Assembly (NCBI GenBank): GCA_021777755.1
Contig: JAJYDE010000011.1
Location: forward strand, 1-64,000
Direction: 5' to 3'
Source: Deltaproteobacteria bacterium
GTDB taxonomy: Bacteria; Desulfobacterota; Syntrophobacteria; Syntrophobacterales; Syntrophobacteraceae
DNA: 64,000 nucleotides
The notes under the pieces were generated by a model that had not been told where the DNA came from, did not search any database, and was given only the letters and a program-made list of their open reading frames with translations. Made by a program: the position numbers and the translations under genes. Shown piece after piece: positions 7,515-16,560 of this stretch (its first letter is position 1; the number at the start of each line of letters is the position of its first letter).

Positions 7515-10500
7515 ATGCGTCCAAGGATCGGGTTTTATATCTGCCATTGTGGAACGAACATAGCCGGAAAAGTCGCGGTGGGCGAAGTTCGCGACTTTGT
7601 GGGGGAGCATTCGAAAAACGTGGTCGTTGCCCGCGACTACAAATTCATGTGCTCGGATCCCGGCCAGGAGATGATCCAGAAAGACATAAGAGAACTGGGT
7701 CTAAACCGGGTGGTTGTGGCTTCGTGTTCTCCGAGGCTTCATGAGAAGACTTTCCAAAACGCCTGCGGGCGGGCGGGGCTGAATCCCTACTTTTTCCAGA
7801 TGGCCTGCGTTCGGGAACATTGCTCCTGGGTCACCTCGGATCCGGGCGAAGCCACCGCCAAGGCTAAAAGCCTGGCTTCGGCCGCGGTCAGCCGGGTCAA
7901 TTTTCACGAGACCCTTTTCAGCCGGGAAGTCTCCGTAAACCCCGACGTACTGGTCGTCGGGGCGGGAATCTCGGGCATCCAGGCCTCCCTGGACATTGCG
8001 AAATCGGGCTGCAAGGTCCACCTCGTGGAAAGGGAGCCTTCGATTGGCGGGCACATGGTCCAGTTCGACAAGACCTTCCCGACCCTTGACTGTGCGGCGT
8101 GCATTTCGACGCCCAAGACCGTCGCGGTGGCCCAGAGCCCCGGCATAGATCTTTTGAGCTACAGCGAAGTGACGGAAGTAAAGGGATATGTTGGAAACTT
8201 CACCGTCAAGGTGCGCCGCAAGCCTCGCTATGTAATGGAAGATAAATGCACGGGGTGCGGCCTGTGTGCCGAGCACTGCCCGGTTTCAGTTCCCAACGAG
8301 TTCGACGAAAAGCTGAGTGAGCGAAAAGCGGTCTACCGGTTTTTTCCCCAGGCGGTGCCCATCACCTTCGCGATCGAAAAGAAGGACCCCGCGCCCTGCA
8401 AGATGAGTTGCCCGGCCGGGGTTAATATTCAGGGCTATACGCAACTGATAGGGCTTGGCAAATACAGGGAAGCCGTTGAACTGATCATGGAGAAACTGCC
8501 TTTGCCGGGTGTTTTGGGCAGGGTTTGTCCGCATGTTTGCGAATCGAACTGCCGCAGAACGCAAATCGATTCGCCGATTTCGATCCGGGAGCTCAAACGC
8601 TTTGCGGCCGACCGGGTGATGGCCGAAGAGATCGGTGTTCCGCGGATCGAAGACAGGCCCGAGCGGGTGGCGGTGATCGGTTCGGGGCCGGCCGGGCTTA
8701 CGGCCGGCTATTATCTGAGGCTCAAAGGCTACGGGGTCACAATTTTCGAGGCCCTGAGCGCCCCCGGGGGAATGCTCAAAGTCGGAATCCCCGACTACCG
8801 GCTTCCTCCCGAGGTTTTGGACCGGGAGATAAATAATATCCTGCGGTTGGGGATAAGCCTTGAAACCGGAAAACGGCTGGGGGTGGATTTCACCCTCGAC
8901 GACCTTAGGCAACGGGGATTCAAGGCCATTTTCATAGGCATCGGGGCGCACAAGCCGCTAAAGATGAACATCGGCGGCGAGCGGGATTTGAGCGGAGTTA
9001 TCCAGGCCACCGATATTTTGCGGCAAACAAGCCTCGGGGCCCGCAAGGCTCCCGGGGAGCGGGTGCTTATCCTGGGCGGGGGCAACGTGGCCGTGGATGC
9101 GGCCAGAACGGCGCTGCGCCTTGGCAGCAAAGAGGTGATGATCGTCTACCGCAGGACCCGCGAGGAGATGCCCGCGTACGCGGAAGAAATCGAGGATGCG
9201 CTCCTTGAAGGGATAAAGATCAGCTATCTTACCGCGCCCGTGGCCGTGGAGGGTTCGGATGGAAAAGTCACCGGGCTCCATTGCATAAAGACCGCGCCCG
9301 GCCCGGCCGACGAGTCCGGCCGCAGGCGACCAATCGTGCGGGAGGGAAGCGACTTTGTAATCCCGTGCGACGCGATCATTTTCGCCATCGGGCAGGAGCC
9401 CGACACGGACTGCTGTATCGCTTCGGGGCTCGAAGTCGGCAGGCGCGGCCGCATTACGGCTTCATCGCGCTGCGGGCAAACCTCCTCGCCTGATGTTTTC
9501 GCCGCCGGAGACGCGGTGATCGGGCCTGCGACCGTGATCGAAGCGGTCGGCGCGGCCCGTGAAGCCGCCGAGGCGATCGACCGGTATTTGCGCGGTGAAC
9601 CGGTCGAATCGACGGAGTCCGAAAGGACGAGTGAAAACGGGGGAAACTGGCGCGAAATCCCCAAGAAGGCTCCGCGCCTTCCCAGAGCTTCGGTCAACCG
9701 GATAGATCTCGATGCGGCAAAGACTTCGTTTGCCGAAGTAAGCCTTGGCATCTCGGAGGATGCGGCCAGGACCGAGTCGGCCAAGTGCCTCAATTGCGGG
9801 GTTTGCTCCGAATGCATGGAGTGCGTACGGGCCTGCGAGCGATCCGCCATAGATCATTCCATGAAGGCCGAGGAAATCGAACTGCGGGTGGGCTCGATCA
9901 TCCTTGCCACCGGCTTTGACACCATGGACGCTTCGGTCTTTACAAATTACGGGTACGGTCGTTTTGAAAACGTCTATACCGGGCTCGAATTTGAAAGACT
10001 CAACAACGCGGTGGGGCCCACCGGCGGGCAAATCGTCATGAAAAACGGCAAGAAGCCCGAAAGTGTGGCCATAATTCACTGCGTCGGGAGCCGCGACGCG
10101 GGTCATAACGCCTACTGTTCGCGGGTCTGCTGCATGTACGCTCTGAAATACGGCCACCTCATAAAGGAAAAGGCGGGGCACGACACCCGGGTTCACAACT
10201 TCTACATCGACATGAGGTGTTACGGAAAGGGCTACGAGGAGTTCTACAGGCGTCTTCAGGAGGAGGGGGTCAACTTCGTTCGGGGTAGACCCGCCGAGAT
10301 CCGGGAGGAAGTGTCGGCCTCGGGTGAAAAGAAACTGATCGTCATAGGCGAGGATACGCTCCTCGGGCGCCTGGTACGGCTTCCGGTGGACATGGTGGTC
10401 CTTTGCACCGCGATCGAGGCCCGCGGCGACGCTTCCGAGGTGGCCCGCATTTTTGGAATAAGCCAGGGCGGAGACGGCTTTTTCCTGGAGGAGCACCCGA

Positions 10501-10889
10501 AGCTGGGACCGGTTTCCACGCCCACCGACGGGATTTTTCTGGCCGGTGTCTGCCAGGGGCCAAAAGACATCCCCGACGCCGTGTCTCATGCCTCGGGGGC
10601 CGCGGCCCAGGCCCTTGCCCTTTCGACAAGGGGCAAAGTGGAGGTCTCACCGGTCACCTCGCTGATAGATCCCGACATATGCATCGGGTGCCAAATCTGT
10701 ATCAAACTCTGCCCCTATTCGGCCATCGAGTTCAACGGGCGAAAGGGCATTTCGGAGGTAAACGAGGCGGTCTGCAAGGGCTGCGGAAGTTGCGCGGGTT
10801 TTTGCCCGAGCGGGGCTGCGCGTGTAAAGCATTTTGCCCCGAAGCAGGTGTTTGCGGAAATAGAGGGAATTCTGGACGAAGTGGTTTAG
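7515..10889 (+). CDS. hdrA: HdrA-like flavoprotein with inserted GltD/NfnB-type domain
   Basis: A 1124-residue predicted electron-transfer flavoprotein. Residues 1-140 are the HdrA N-terminal domain (YICHCGTNI; CSPRLHEKTF). The first FAD half begins at GAGISG (149), with the HdrA signature TLDCAAC, then a ferredoxin cluster (CTGCGLCAEHCP). From about C295 to 695 an entire GltD/NfnB-like module is inserted: CKMSCP and RVCPHVCESNC Fe-S motifs, GSGPAG and GGGNVA nucleotide sites, and a FAAGD strand. HdrA then resumes with a cysteine cluster (from C758), the second FAD half, and two C-terminal 4Fe-4S motifs (C1056, C1087). GltD modules usually bind FAD and NAD(P)H, so this subunit probably links NAD(P)H to the Hdr complex. 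Large HdrA-GltD fusions in sulfate reducers have been called HdrL. First gene of the operon; weak AGG ribosome site. Confidence 0.9.
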   Translation: MRPRIGFYICHCGTNIAGKVAVGEVRDFVGEHSKNVVVARDYKFMCSDPGQEMIQKDIRELGLNRVVVASCSPRLHEKTFQNACGRAGLNPYFFQMACVREHCSWVTSDPGEATAKAKSLASAAVSRVNFHETLFSREVSVNPDVLVVGAGISGIQASLDIAKSGCKVHLVEREPSIGGHMVQFDKTFPTLDCAACISTPKTVAVAQSPGIDLLSYSEVTEVKGYVGNFTVKVRRKPRYVMEDKCTGCGLCAEHCPVSVPNEFDEKLSERKAVYRFFPQAVPITFAIEKKDPAPCKMSCPAGVNIQGYTQLIGLGKYREAVELIMEKLPLPGVLGRVCPHVCESNCRRTQIDSPISIRELKRFAADRVMAEEIGVPRIEDRPERVAVIGSGPAGLTAGYYLRLKGYGVTIFEALSAPGGMLKVGIPDYRLPPEVLDREINNILRLGISLETGKRLGVDFTLDDLRQRGFKAIFIGIGAHKPLKMNIGGERDLSGVIQATDILRQTSLGARKAPGERVLILGGGNVAVDAARTALRLGSKEVMIVYRRTREEMPAYAEEIEDALLEGIKISYLTAPVAVEGSDGKVTGLHCIKTAPGPADESGRRRPIVREGSDFVIPCDAIIFAIGQEPDTDCCIASGLEVGRRGRITASSRCGQTSSPDVFAAGDAVIGPATVIEAVGAAREAAEAIDRYLRGEPVESTESERTSENGGNWREIPKKAPRLPRASVNRIDLDAAKTSFAEVSLGISEDAARTESAKCLNCGVCSECMECVRACERSAIDHSMKAEEIELRVGSIILATGFDTMDASVFTNYGYGRFENVYTGLEFERLNNAVGPTGGQIVMKNGKKPESVAIIHCVGSRDAGHNAYCSRVCCMYALKYGHLIKEKAGHDTRVHNFYIDMRCYGKGYEEFYRRLQEEGVNFVRGRPAEIREEVSASGEKKLIVIGEDTLLGRLVRLPVDMVVLCTAIEARGDASEVARIFGISQGGDGFFLEEHPKLGPVSTPTDGIFLAGVCQGPKDIPDAVSHASGAAAQALALSTRGKVEVSPVTSLIDPDICIGCQICIKLCPYSAIEFNGRKGISEVNEAVCKGCGSCAGFCPSGAARVKHFAPKQVFAEIEGILDEVV

Positions 10890-10910
10890 TCCGTTTCATT
10901 GGAGGAACAA

Positions 10911-11333
10911 ATGGGCGATTACGAGCCTACAATCATCGCTTTTGTCTGCAACTGGTGCACATACACGGCCGCGGATCTCGCCGGGACCTCGCGGCTTGTT
11001 CAGCCTGCGAACGTGCGCATGGTGCGCATGATGTGCACCGGGATGGTCGATCCCAAATACATTATCAAGGCGCTTCTGGAGGGGGCCGACGCGGTTTTGG
11101 TGAGCGGCTGCCATCCGGGCGACTGCCACTACATAAACGGCAATCTCAAGGCCAGGCGCAGGATGAAGCTTTTAAAGGAAATCCTTCCGAAGTTCGGCTT
11201 TGACGAACGAAGGCTCAAGATGACCTGGATCGGTGCCAGCGAGGGAATCGATTTTGCGGAGACGGTAAGACAGATGACGGCCGAAGTAAAAGCGCTCGGC
11301 CCAAACGATTTGCGCACCCGGATGGTGTTGTAG
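10911..11333 (+). CDS. mvhD: MvhD-like 2Fe-2S electron-transfer subunit
   Basis: 140 residues from the ATG, which follows a strong GGAGG site; an in-frame TTG lies 12 bases upstream. The MvhD cysteines are visible: C13 and C16 (FVCNWC), C42 (MMCTG), C67 and C72 (SGCHPGDC). In methanogen Mvh-Hdr complexes this subunit carries a 2Fe-2S cluster between the electron-input module and HdrA. It lies 21 nt after the HdrA-GltD gene and 28 nt before the FrhB-like gene, consistent with one complex. Confidence 0.92.
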   Translation: MGDYEPTIIAFVCNWCTYTAADLAGTSRLVQPANVRMVRMMCTGMVDPKYIIKALLEGADAVLVSGCHPGDCHYINGNLKARRRMKLLKEILPKFGFDERRLKMTWIGASEGIDFAETVRQMTAEVKALGPNDLRTRMVL

Positions 11334-11361
11334 AAGAGCCGCCGGCGACCCGGAGTATATT

Positions 11362-12513
11362 ATGTCCAAGATAGGGAAAATAACCGTAAAGGACCGTGAT
11401 ACGGTCTCTTCGCTGCAGGATTTCCTCAAACTGCTGCTGCAAAAGGGAGCTGTCGAGGCGGTGCTGGTCCAGCAGCGGCTTGCGATCAATAACGCTGTCA
11501 TGCCCGCGCTGATTACCGATATCGAAAACCTTGGCCAGGCCGATCCCCTTGCCCCGGCTTTTGCTCTAAACGGCGCCAGGATGCTCTCCCGGCTTACCCG
11601 AAAGCCCCTGGATGCGCCCATCGCCGCGGTAATGCGCCCCTGCGAAATAAGGGCTTTTGTCGAACTTGTGAAATTGAAGCAGGGCAGCGTCGACAATGTC
11701 ATTTTGATCAGCGCGGACTGCCTCGGGGCCTATCCCAATAACGACTACGCCAAGGTTGCGGGCATGGGGGCGGGCGCCGAATCGACGCTTTCCTTCTATC
11801 GCAACATCATTTCGGGGAAAGGAACGGCTGCGCAGGACGCGGACATCTCCCCGGCCTGCAAATCCTGCGAGCATCCCGCGGCGGTCAATGCCGATATAAC
11901 GATCGGGCTTCTGGGAACGAACATGGAGGAAAATCTGCTCCTTATCGCCAATACGCCAAAGGGGGAAAAGCTTTTGGCCGATCTGGGGGTAAAGGTTGAA
12001 GACGAACCGCTCGATGGCAGGAAAAGCGCTCTGGACGCCCTGGTGGGCGAGCGGATCGAGTATCGGGACCGGATGTTTGCGCGCACCTCCGAGGCGGTCT
12101 CAAGCGTTGAAAAGCTCATGGGTTATCTGCGCGCATGCGTCAACTGCCACAACTGCCGGGTGGCCTGTCCGGTGTGCTATTGCCGGGAGTGTGTCTTTAC
12201 TACCGACGTCTTCGACCATGAGCCGGCGCAATATCTGCGTTGGGCCAAACGCCGAGGCGCTCTCAAGATGCCGACCGATACCGTTTTCTTTCACCTTACG
12301 CGCCTGGCCCACATGAGTGCGGCCTGCATCGGCTGCGGGCAGTGTTCGAACGCCTGCCCCAACGACGTGCCGGTGATGGAGCTGTTTCGCACCGTGGCCC
12401 ACGGAGTCCAGGGGGCCTTCGGCTATGGCGCGGGTGCAAGTTTGGAAGACGAGCCGCCCCTGTCCGTATTCCACGAGAAGGAATTCTGCGAGGTGACGGG
12501 TGGACACGATTAG
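11362..12513 (+). CDS. FrhB/FdhB-like iron-sulfur flavoprotein
   Basis: A 383-residue homologue of the coenzyme F420 hydrogenase / formate dehydrogenase beta family. The FrhB-type centre is seen in VMRPCEIRAFVELVKL and SADCLGAYPNNDY, with an extra cysteine pair (CKSCEH). Two C-terminal 4Fe-4S motifs follow: C259 (CVNCHNCRVACP) and C322 (CIGCGQCSNACP), plus CYCREC. Family members bind FAD and pass electrons between a nicotinamide, F420 or ferredoxin partner and Fe-S clusters. Which substrate is used here cannot be read from the sequence. Cotranscribed with the Hdr genes. Confidence 0.85.
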   Translation: MSKIGKITVKDRDTVSSLQDFLKLLLQKGAVEAVLVQQRLAINNAVMPALITDIENLGQADPLAPAFALNGARMLSRLTRKPLDAPIAAVMRPCEIRAFVELVKLKQGSVDNVILISADCLGAYPNNDYAKVAGMGAGAESTLSFYRNIISGKGTAAQDADISPACKSCEHPAAVNADITIGLLGTNMEENLLLIANTPKGEKLLADLGVKVEDEPLDGRKSALDALVGERIEYRDRMFARTSEAVSSVEKLMGYLRACVNCHNCRVACPVCYCRECVFTTDVFDHEPAQYLRWAKRRGALKMPTDTVFFHLTRLAHMSAACIGCGQCSNACPNDVPVMELFRTVAHGVQGAFGYGAGASLEDEPPLSVFHEKEFCEVTGGHD

Positions 12514-12533
12514 ATCGGAGATCGGAGACAGGA
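12513..12533 (+). repeat. 7-bp tandem array (GATCGGA)
   Basis: Two exact units of GATCGGA followed by GACAGGA, in the 57-nt gap between the FrhB-like gene and the receiver-containing HdrA. One of several period-7 arrays in this window. Confidence 0.7.
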
Positions 12534-12570
12534 CTTCCGGGAGCCGACCTGCACAAGACGAGGTAATCTA

Positions 12571-15500
12571 ATGGAGACAAAAACCGGGCGAGCCCTGGTG
12601 ATCGGGGCCGGGATCAGTGGAATCCGGTCGGCCCTGGACCTGGCGGAAATGAATTACCGAGTTTATTTGATAGATAAATCACCGCACATCGGGGGGATCC
12701 TCAGCCAACTCGACTATCAATTCCCGACCGATCACTGCGGCATGTGCAAGATGCTCCCCACGATCGGGCGCGATGCTTCGTCCCAGTTCTGCCTGAGAAA
12801 GGGGCTGTTTCACGAAAATATCGAAGTGCTGCCCGGAACCGAGATGATCGCGCTCGAGGGCGAGCCCGGAAATTTCAAGGCCACCCTGGACTCGGCGCCC
12901 ACCTTCATCGATCCGGAAAAGTGCATCGGCTGCGGGCTGTGCTCGGCGCCTTGCCCTGTCAGCTTGCCCGATACATTCAACGGGGGGCTTGCGAAGCGAA
13001 AAGCGGTCCATCTTCCGGTCCCGCACAATATTCCAAACCGCTATACGATCGATATGGCGGCATGCACCCGGTGCGGGGAATGCGAAAAGGTGTGCCCGAC
13101 GGGGGCGATCGACCTGAAAACCGAGGCCAGGCGCGCATTTAAAATCCTGGTGGTCGATGATGAACTGGTGGTACGCGATTCCTTGAAGGAATGGCTCGTG
13201 GTCGAAGGCTTCAGCGTCGATATGGCCGATTCGGGGGCCGAAGCAATAGATCTTGTCTCCGCAAATGAATACGGCCTCGTGCTTCTCGACGTCAAGATGC
13301 CCGGAATGGACGGGGTCGAGGCCCTCCAGATCATAAGGGAGATGAAACCCGATTTGCCCGTTTTGATGATGACCGCCTACGCCACGGTGGAAACCGCGGT
13401 CCAGGCGATGAAAATCGGGGCCGCCGAATATCTCATGAAGCCCTTCGACATCGAGGCCCTCAACGCCAAGGTCGTTCAGCAGTATGAAAGCACGGTGGCC
13501 GTAAAGGGCCGCGTGATCGAGGTCGGAGCGGTCATCATGGCTACGGGTTCGGATTTTTGCGATCCGGCGAAAATCCCCGGCGCCTTCGGCTACGATTATC
13601 CAAACGTTGTGACCGGCTTGCAGTTCGAACGGATTGTGAGCGGTTCGGGGCCCGGTGCGGGAAAACTCGTTCGCCCCTCGGATGGAAAGCCCGCCAGAAA
13701 AATAGCCTTCCTCCAGTGCGTCGGATCGAGGGATCTCAAGCAAAAGGCGGATTACTGCTCTTCGGTGTGCTGCATGTTTTCCATAAAGGAAGCCCTTTTG
13801 GCCAAAGCCAAATCGGGGGGCGAAGCCGATACGGCCATCTTTTACATGGACATGCGAACCTTCGGCAAAGATTTCCAGCGCTACCGCGATTCGGCGGAAA
13901 AAGAATCGGGGGTTCGCTTTATAAGAAGCCGCATTCATACGGTCGAACCCGATATCGATGGAAGGCTGAGTCTGCATTACGTTGACGGCGAAGGGGCCAT
14001 GGTCGAGGAAATCTTCGATCTGGTGGTCCTGGCCGCCGGGCAAAGAGCCTCCAAAGGGGCGAGAGAGCTTGCCCGATCGGCCGGAGTGGAGCTCAATCCC
14101 GCCGGTTTTTGCCGCACAGACGAACTCTTTCAAAGTAAAAGCAGCCGGGAGGGCGTTTTTGCGGGGGGGGCCATTTCGGGACTGAAAGACATCTCCGAAT
14201 CGGTTATTCAGGCCGGTTCGGCCTCCCTTGAAGCCTCGCGGCTCATTCGCTCGAAGGGCGGAACCTCGCGGCCGCCCGAGCCGAAGGGCGCCCTTTTCAA
14301 GGATTCATCCAGGGATTTGCCCCGGCTCGCCGTGGCTCTTTGCGCCTGCGCAAGCTCGCTTGCCGGCGGCCTGGATCTGGAAGCCCTGGGCGCGGCCCTT
14401 TCCCGGTGGGACCCTTCGATCCGCGTGTTGCAAACCGAGCGGGTCTGTACGCTTGCCGGCAAAAAATCGCTTTTGGACAGCTTGCGGGACACCGGCTGCA
14501 ACATGATTTCCATCGGGGCCTGCATGCCATGCCTCTACGGGAAGATGCTCCTCGATCTGGCAAGAGAAACGGGGCTTTCTCCCGGACTCATGGATGTGGT
14601 CGACATATACACTCCGGCCTTCGGGCGCGGGGGGCAGGCCGAGGCCCGGGTCCAAACGGCGATGAAAATGTCGATTGAAAGGCTCAAAGGCGCCGATCCG
14701 GCCCCCGGCCGGTCATTTAACATCATTCGAAAAGCGCTCGTGATCGGAGGCGGGATTTCCGGTTTGACCGCGGCGCTGGCCATAGCCGACCACGGCTTCA
14801 AGGTCGATTTGGTTGAAAAGGAAGCCGATCCGGGCGGGCTTGTCCGCGCAATAGGCAGCACCATCGAAGGGGTTGCCACTTCCGGGGTGCTTGGCAGGCT
14901 GGTCTCCGGGGTCCGGGCCAATTCGAATATTTCCCTCCACACGGGAGCCGAGGTTGTCGGCTCGAAGGCTTATCAAGGCCTGAGTTTTCTTACCACGATC
15001 AAGACCGGCGACGGGGAGACAAAACAGATCGATCACGGGGTGACGATTTTGGCCACAGGGGGCAAAGAAGCCGCGACGCGCGAATACGGTTTCGGCCAAA
15101 GCGGGTCGGTGGTGACCCAGCACGAGCTGGAGGGGCGCCTTGGAAACGGGGGTGCCGTCGGCCTCGGGGTTGTCGCCATGATCCAGTGCGTCGGTTCGCG
15201 CGAGGAAGGCAGAAATTATTGCAGCCGGATCTGCTGTCAGACGGCGCTGAAAAACGCCTTGCGCATCAAGAAGGATAACCCGGAGGCCAAAGTCTACATT
15301 TTCTACCGCGACATCATGACCTATGGTTTTCTCGACGCCTACTACACGAAGGCCAGGCAGGAGGGAGTCATTTTTATCCGGTATTCGCGGGACGCAAAAC
15401 CCGAGGTGACTATCGGGGAGGGCGGGAAGGTCACAATTGTCACCCGCGATCCGATTCTGGGTAGAGATATCGCCATAGAACCCGATCTGCTGGTCCTCGG

Positions 15501-15978
15501 TACGGGGCTTGCTCCAAACGATTTGGGGCGATTGGGGGAATATTTCGGCTTCGAGGTAAACGAAGACGGGTTTTTCCGGGAGGCCGAATACAAATGGCAG
15601 CCCGTTGACTCGAAAAAACGCGGGGTATTCGCCTGTGGCGTGGCGCACTCCCCCCGCTCGATTTCCGAGTCGATTGCAATGGCTCAGGCCGCGGCCCAAC
15701 GAGCGCTCGTAATGCTCAACCGGGATGTGGTCGAGGCCGGCAGCGTGGTCGCCAGGGTGCGCCACGGCCTCTGTTCTCTTTGCGAAAGATGCATTTCGGC
15801 CTGTCCTTACGGCGCGCGGAGTCGGAACGAAGAAAACGATCGGATCGAAATCGACGAACTCGCTTGCCAGGGATGCGGCGCCTGTGCGGCTGTTTGTCCC
15901 AACTCCGCCTCGGTTGTGCGGGGATTTGGCGACCGGCAGGTCATGGCCATGGTCGATGCGGCCCTGGAACTTATTTGA
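12571..15978 (+). CDS. hdrA: Tandem HdrA-like protein with embedded CheY-like receiver
   Basis: 1135 residues. It lacks the usual HdrA N-terminal domain and opens with the FAD turn VIGAGISG, then PTDHCGMCKMLP, a ferredoxin cluster at C118 and another at C165 (CTRCGECEKVCP). Residues about 189-305 are a complete response-regulator receiver: D196/D197, phosphoacceptor D240 (VLLDVKMPG), T268 and K290 (LMKPF). HdrA resumes at EVGAVIMATG. A degenerate HdrA-N-like stretch (about 585-700, CACASSL, GACMPC) precedes a second FAD module (GGGISG from 726) and two C-terminal 4Fe-4S motifs (from C1068). The frame is uninterrupted, so the receiver is part of the protein. Role: predicted flavin and Fe-S core of the HdrABC complex; control by phosphorylation is inferred. 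GC content and codon use look continuous with the flanks. Confidence 0.92.
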   Translation: METKTGRALVIGAGISGIRSALDLAEMNYRVYLIDKSPHIGGILSQLDYQFPTDHCGMCKMLPTIGRDASSQFCLRKGLFHENIEVLPGTEMIALEGEPGNFKATLDSAPTFIDPEKCIGCGLCSAPCPVSLPDTFNGGLAKRKAVHLPVPHNIPNRYTIDMAACTRCGECEKVCPTGAIDLKTEARRAFKILVVDDELVVRDSLKEWLVVEGFSVDMADSGAEAIDLVSANEYGLVLLDVKMPGMDGVEALQIIREMKPDLPVLMMTAYATVETAVQAMKIGAAEYLMKPFDIEALNAKVVQQYESTVAVKGRVIEVGAVIMATGSDFCDPAKIPGAFGYDYPNVVTGLQFERIVSGSGPGAGKLVRPSDGKPARKIAFLQCVGSRDLKQKADYCSSVCCMFSIKEALLAKAKSGGEADTAIFYMDMRTFGKDFQRYRDSAEKESGVRFIRSRIHTVEPDIDGRLSLHYVDGEGAMVEEIFDLVVLAAGQRASKGARELARSAGVELNPAGFCRTDELFQSKSSREGVFAGGAISGLKDISESVIQAGSASLEASRLIRSKGGTSRPPEPKGALFKDSSRDLPRLAVALCACASSLAGGLDLEALGAALSRWDPSIRVLQTERVCTLAGKKSLLDSLRDTGCNMISIGACMPCLYGKMLLDLARETGLSPGLMDVVDIYTPAFGRGGQAEARVQTAMKMSIERLKGADPAPGRSFNIIRKALVIGGGISGLTAALAIADHGFKVDLVEKEADPGGLVRAIGSTIEGVATSGVLGRLVSGVRANSNISLHTGAEVVGSKAYQGLSFLTTIKTGDGETKQIDHGVTILATGGKEAATREYGFGQSGSVVTQHELEGRLGNGGAVGLGVVAMIQCVGSREEGRNYCSRICCQTALKNALRIKKDNPEAKVYIFYRDIMTYGFLDAYYTKARQEGVIFIRYSRDAKPEVTIGEGGKVTIVTRDPILGRDIAIEPDLLVLGTGLAPNDLGRLGEYFGFEVNEDGFFREAEYKWQPVDSKKRGVFACGVAHSPRSISESIAMAQAAAQRALVMLNRDVVEAGSVVARVRHGLCSLCERCISACPYGARSRNEENDRIEIDELACQGCGACAAVCPNSASVVRGFGDRQVMAMVDAALELI

Positions 15979-15990
15979 AAGGCGAATCCA

Positions 15991-16560
15991 ATGGCTCAAA
16001 ATCAAGCCTCGGCAGGTTCAACCATTCCCGATCGGGGTATGTTTGCGCAAATTTCCAAAAACCTAAGGGCGTGCATGCAGTGCGGGACCTGCACGGGTTC
16101 GTGCGGCAGCGCCGCGAGAATGGAGCATACGCCCCGGCAGCTCTGGCGGATGGTGCAGGCGGGTATGAAGGACGAAATATTTAAGAGCCGCACCTTCTGG
16201 CTCTGTTCGAGCTGCTATTACTGCACCCTGCGGTGCCCTCGGGGGTTGCCGCTTACCGACACGATGGCGGCGCTCAAAAGGGTGGCTGTGGCCGAAGGCT
16301 ATACAACCGACCGCAAAAGTGCGCCTTTCTACAAGGCCTTTCTCGATAGCGTGCGCAAATACGGCCGGGTGAGGGAATCCGAAATGATGGCCAGGTACTT
16401 CCTCGCGGTTAAAAACCCCGCGGTTCCGTTGAGTTTCGTTCCGCTGGGCATGAAGCTCATGGCCAGGGGGAAAATGGATCTTCATATGCCGGGCTTCGGC
16501 GGGCGGGGAAAACTCGACAGGCTCTATCGAAAAGTCATGGAACTGGAGGCTGCGAAGTGA
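15991..16560 (+). CDS. hdrC: HdrC-like iron-sulfur subunit
   Basis: 189 residues with two 4Fe-4S motifs, C28/C31/C34/C38 (CMQCGTCTGSC) and C72/C75/C78/C82 (CSSCYYCTLRC), as in the HdrC ferredoxin subunit of heterodisulfide reductase. It relays electrons between HdrA and the HdrB catalytic site. It starts 12 nt after the tandem HdrA gene, and its stop overlaps the GTG of hdrB. No membrane segments, so this is the soluble HdrABC type rather than HdrDE. Confidence 0.92.
   Translation: MAQNQASAGSTIPDRGMFAQISKNLRACMQCGTCTGSCGSAARMEHTPRQLWRMVQAGMKDEIFKSRTFWLCSSCYYCTLRCPRGLPLTDTMAALKRVAVAEGYTTDRKSAPFYKAFLDSVRKYGRVRESEMMARYFLAVKNPAVPLSFVPLGMKLMARGKMDLHMPGFGGRGKLDRLYRKVMELEAAK

Noticed and set aside
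7196-7744. A 182-codon plus-strand frame upstream of and overlapping the HdrA-GltD gene
   Set aside because: Its start lies inside the palindrome and upstream of the sigma-54 promoter, and the protein has no recognisable pattern.
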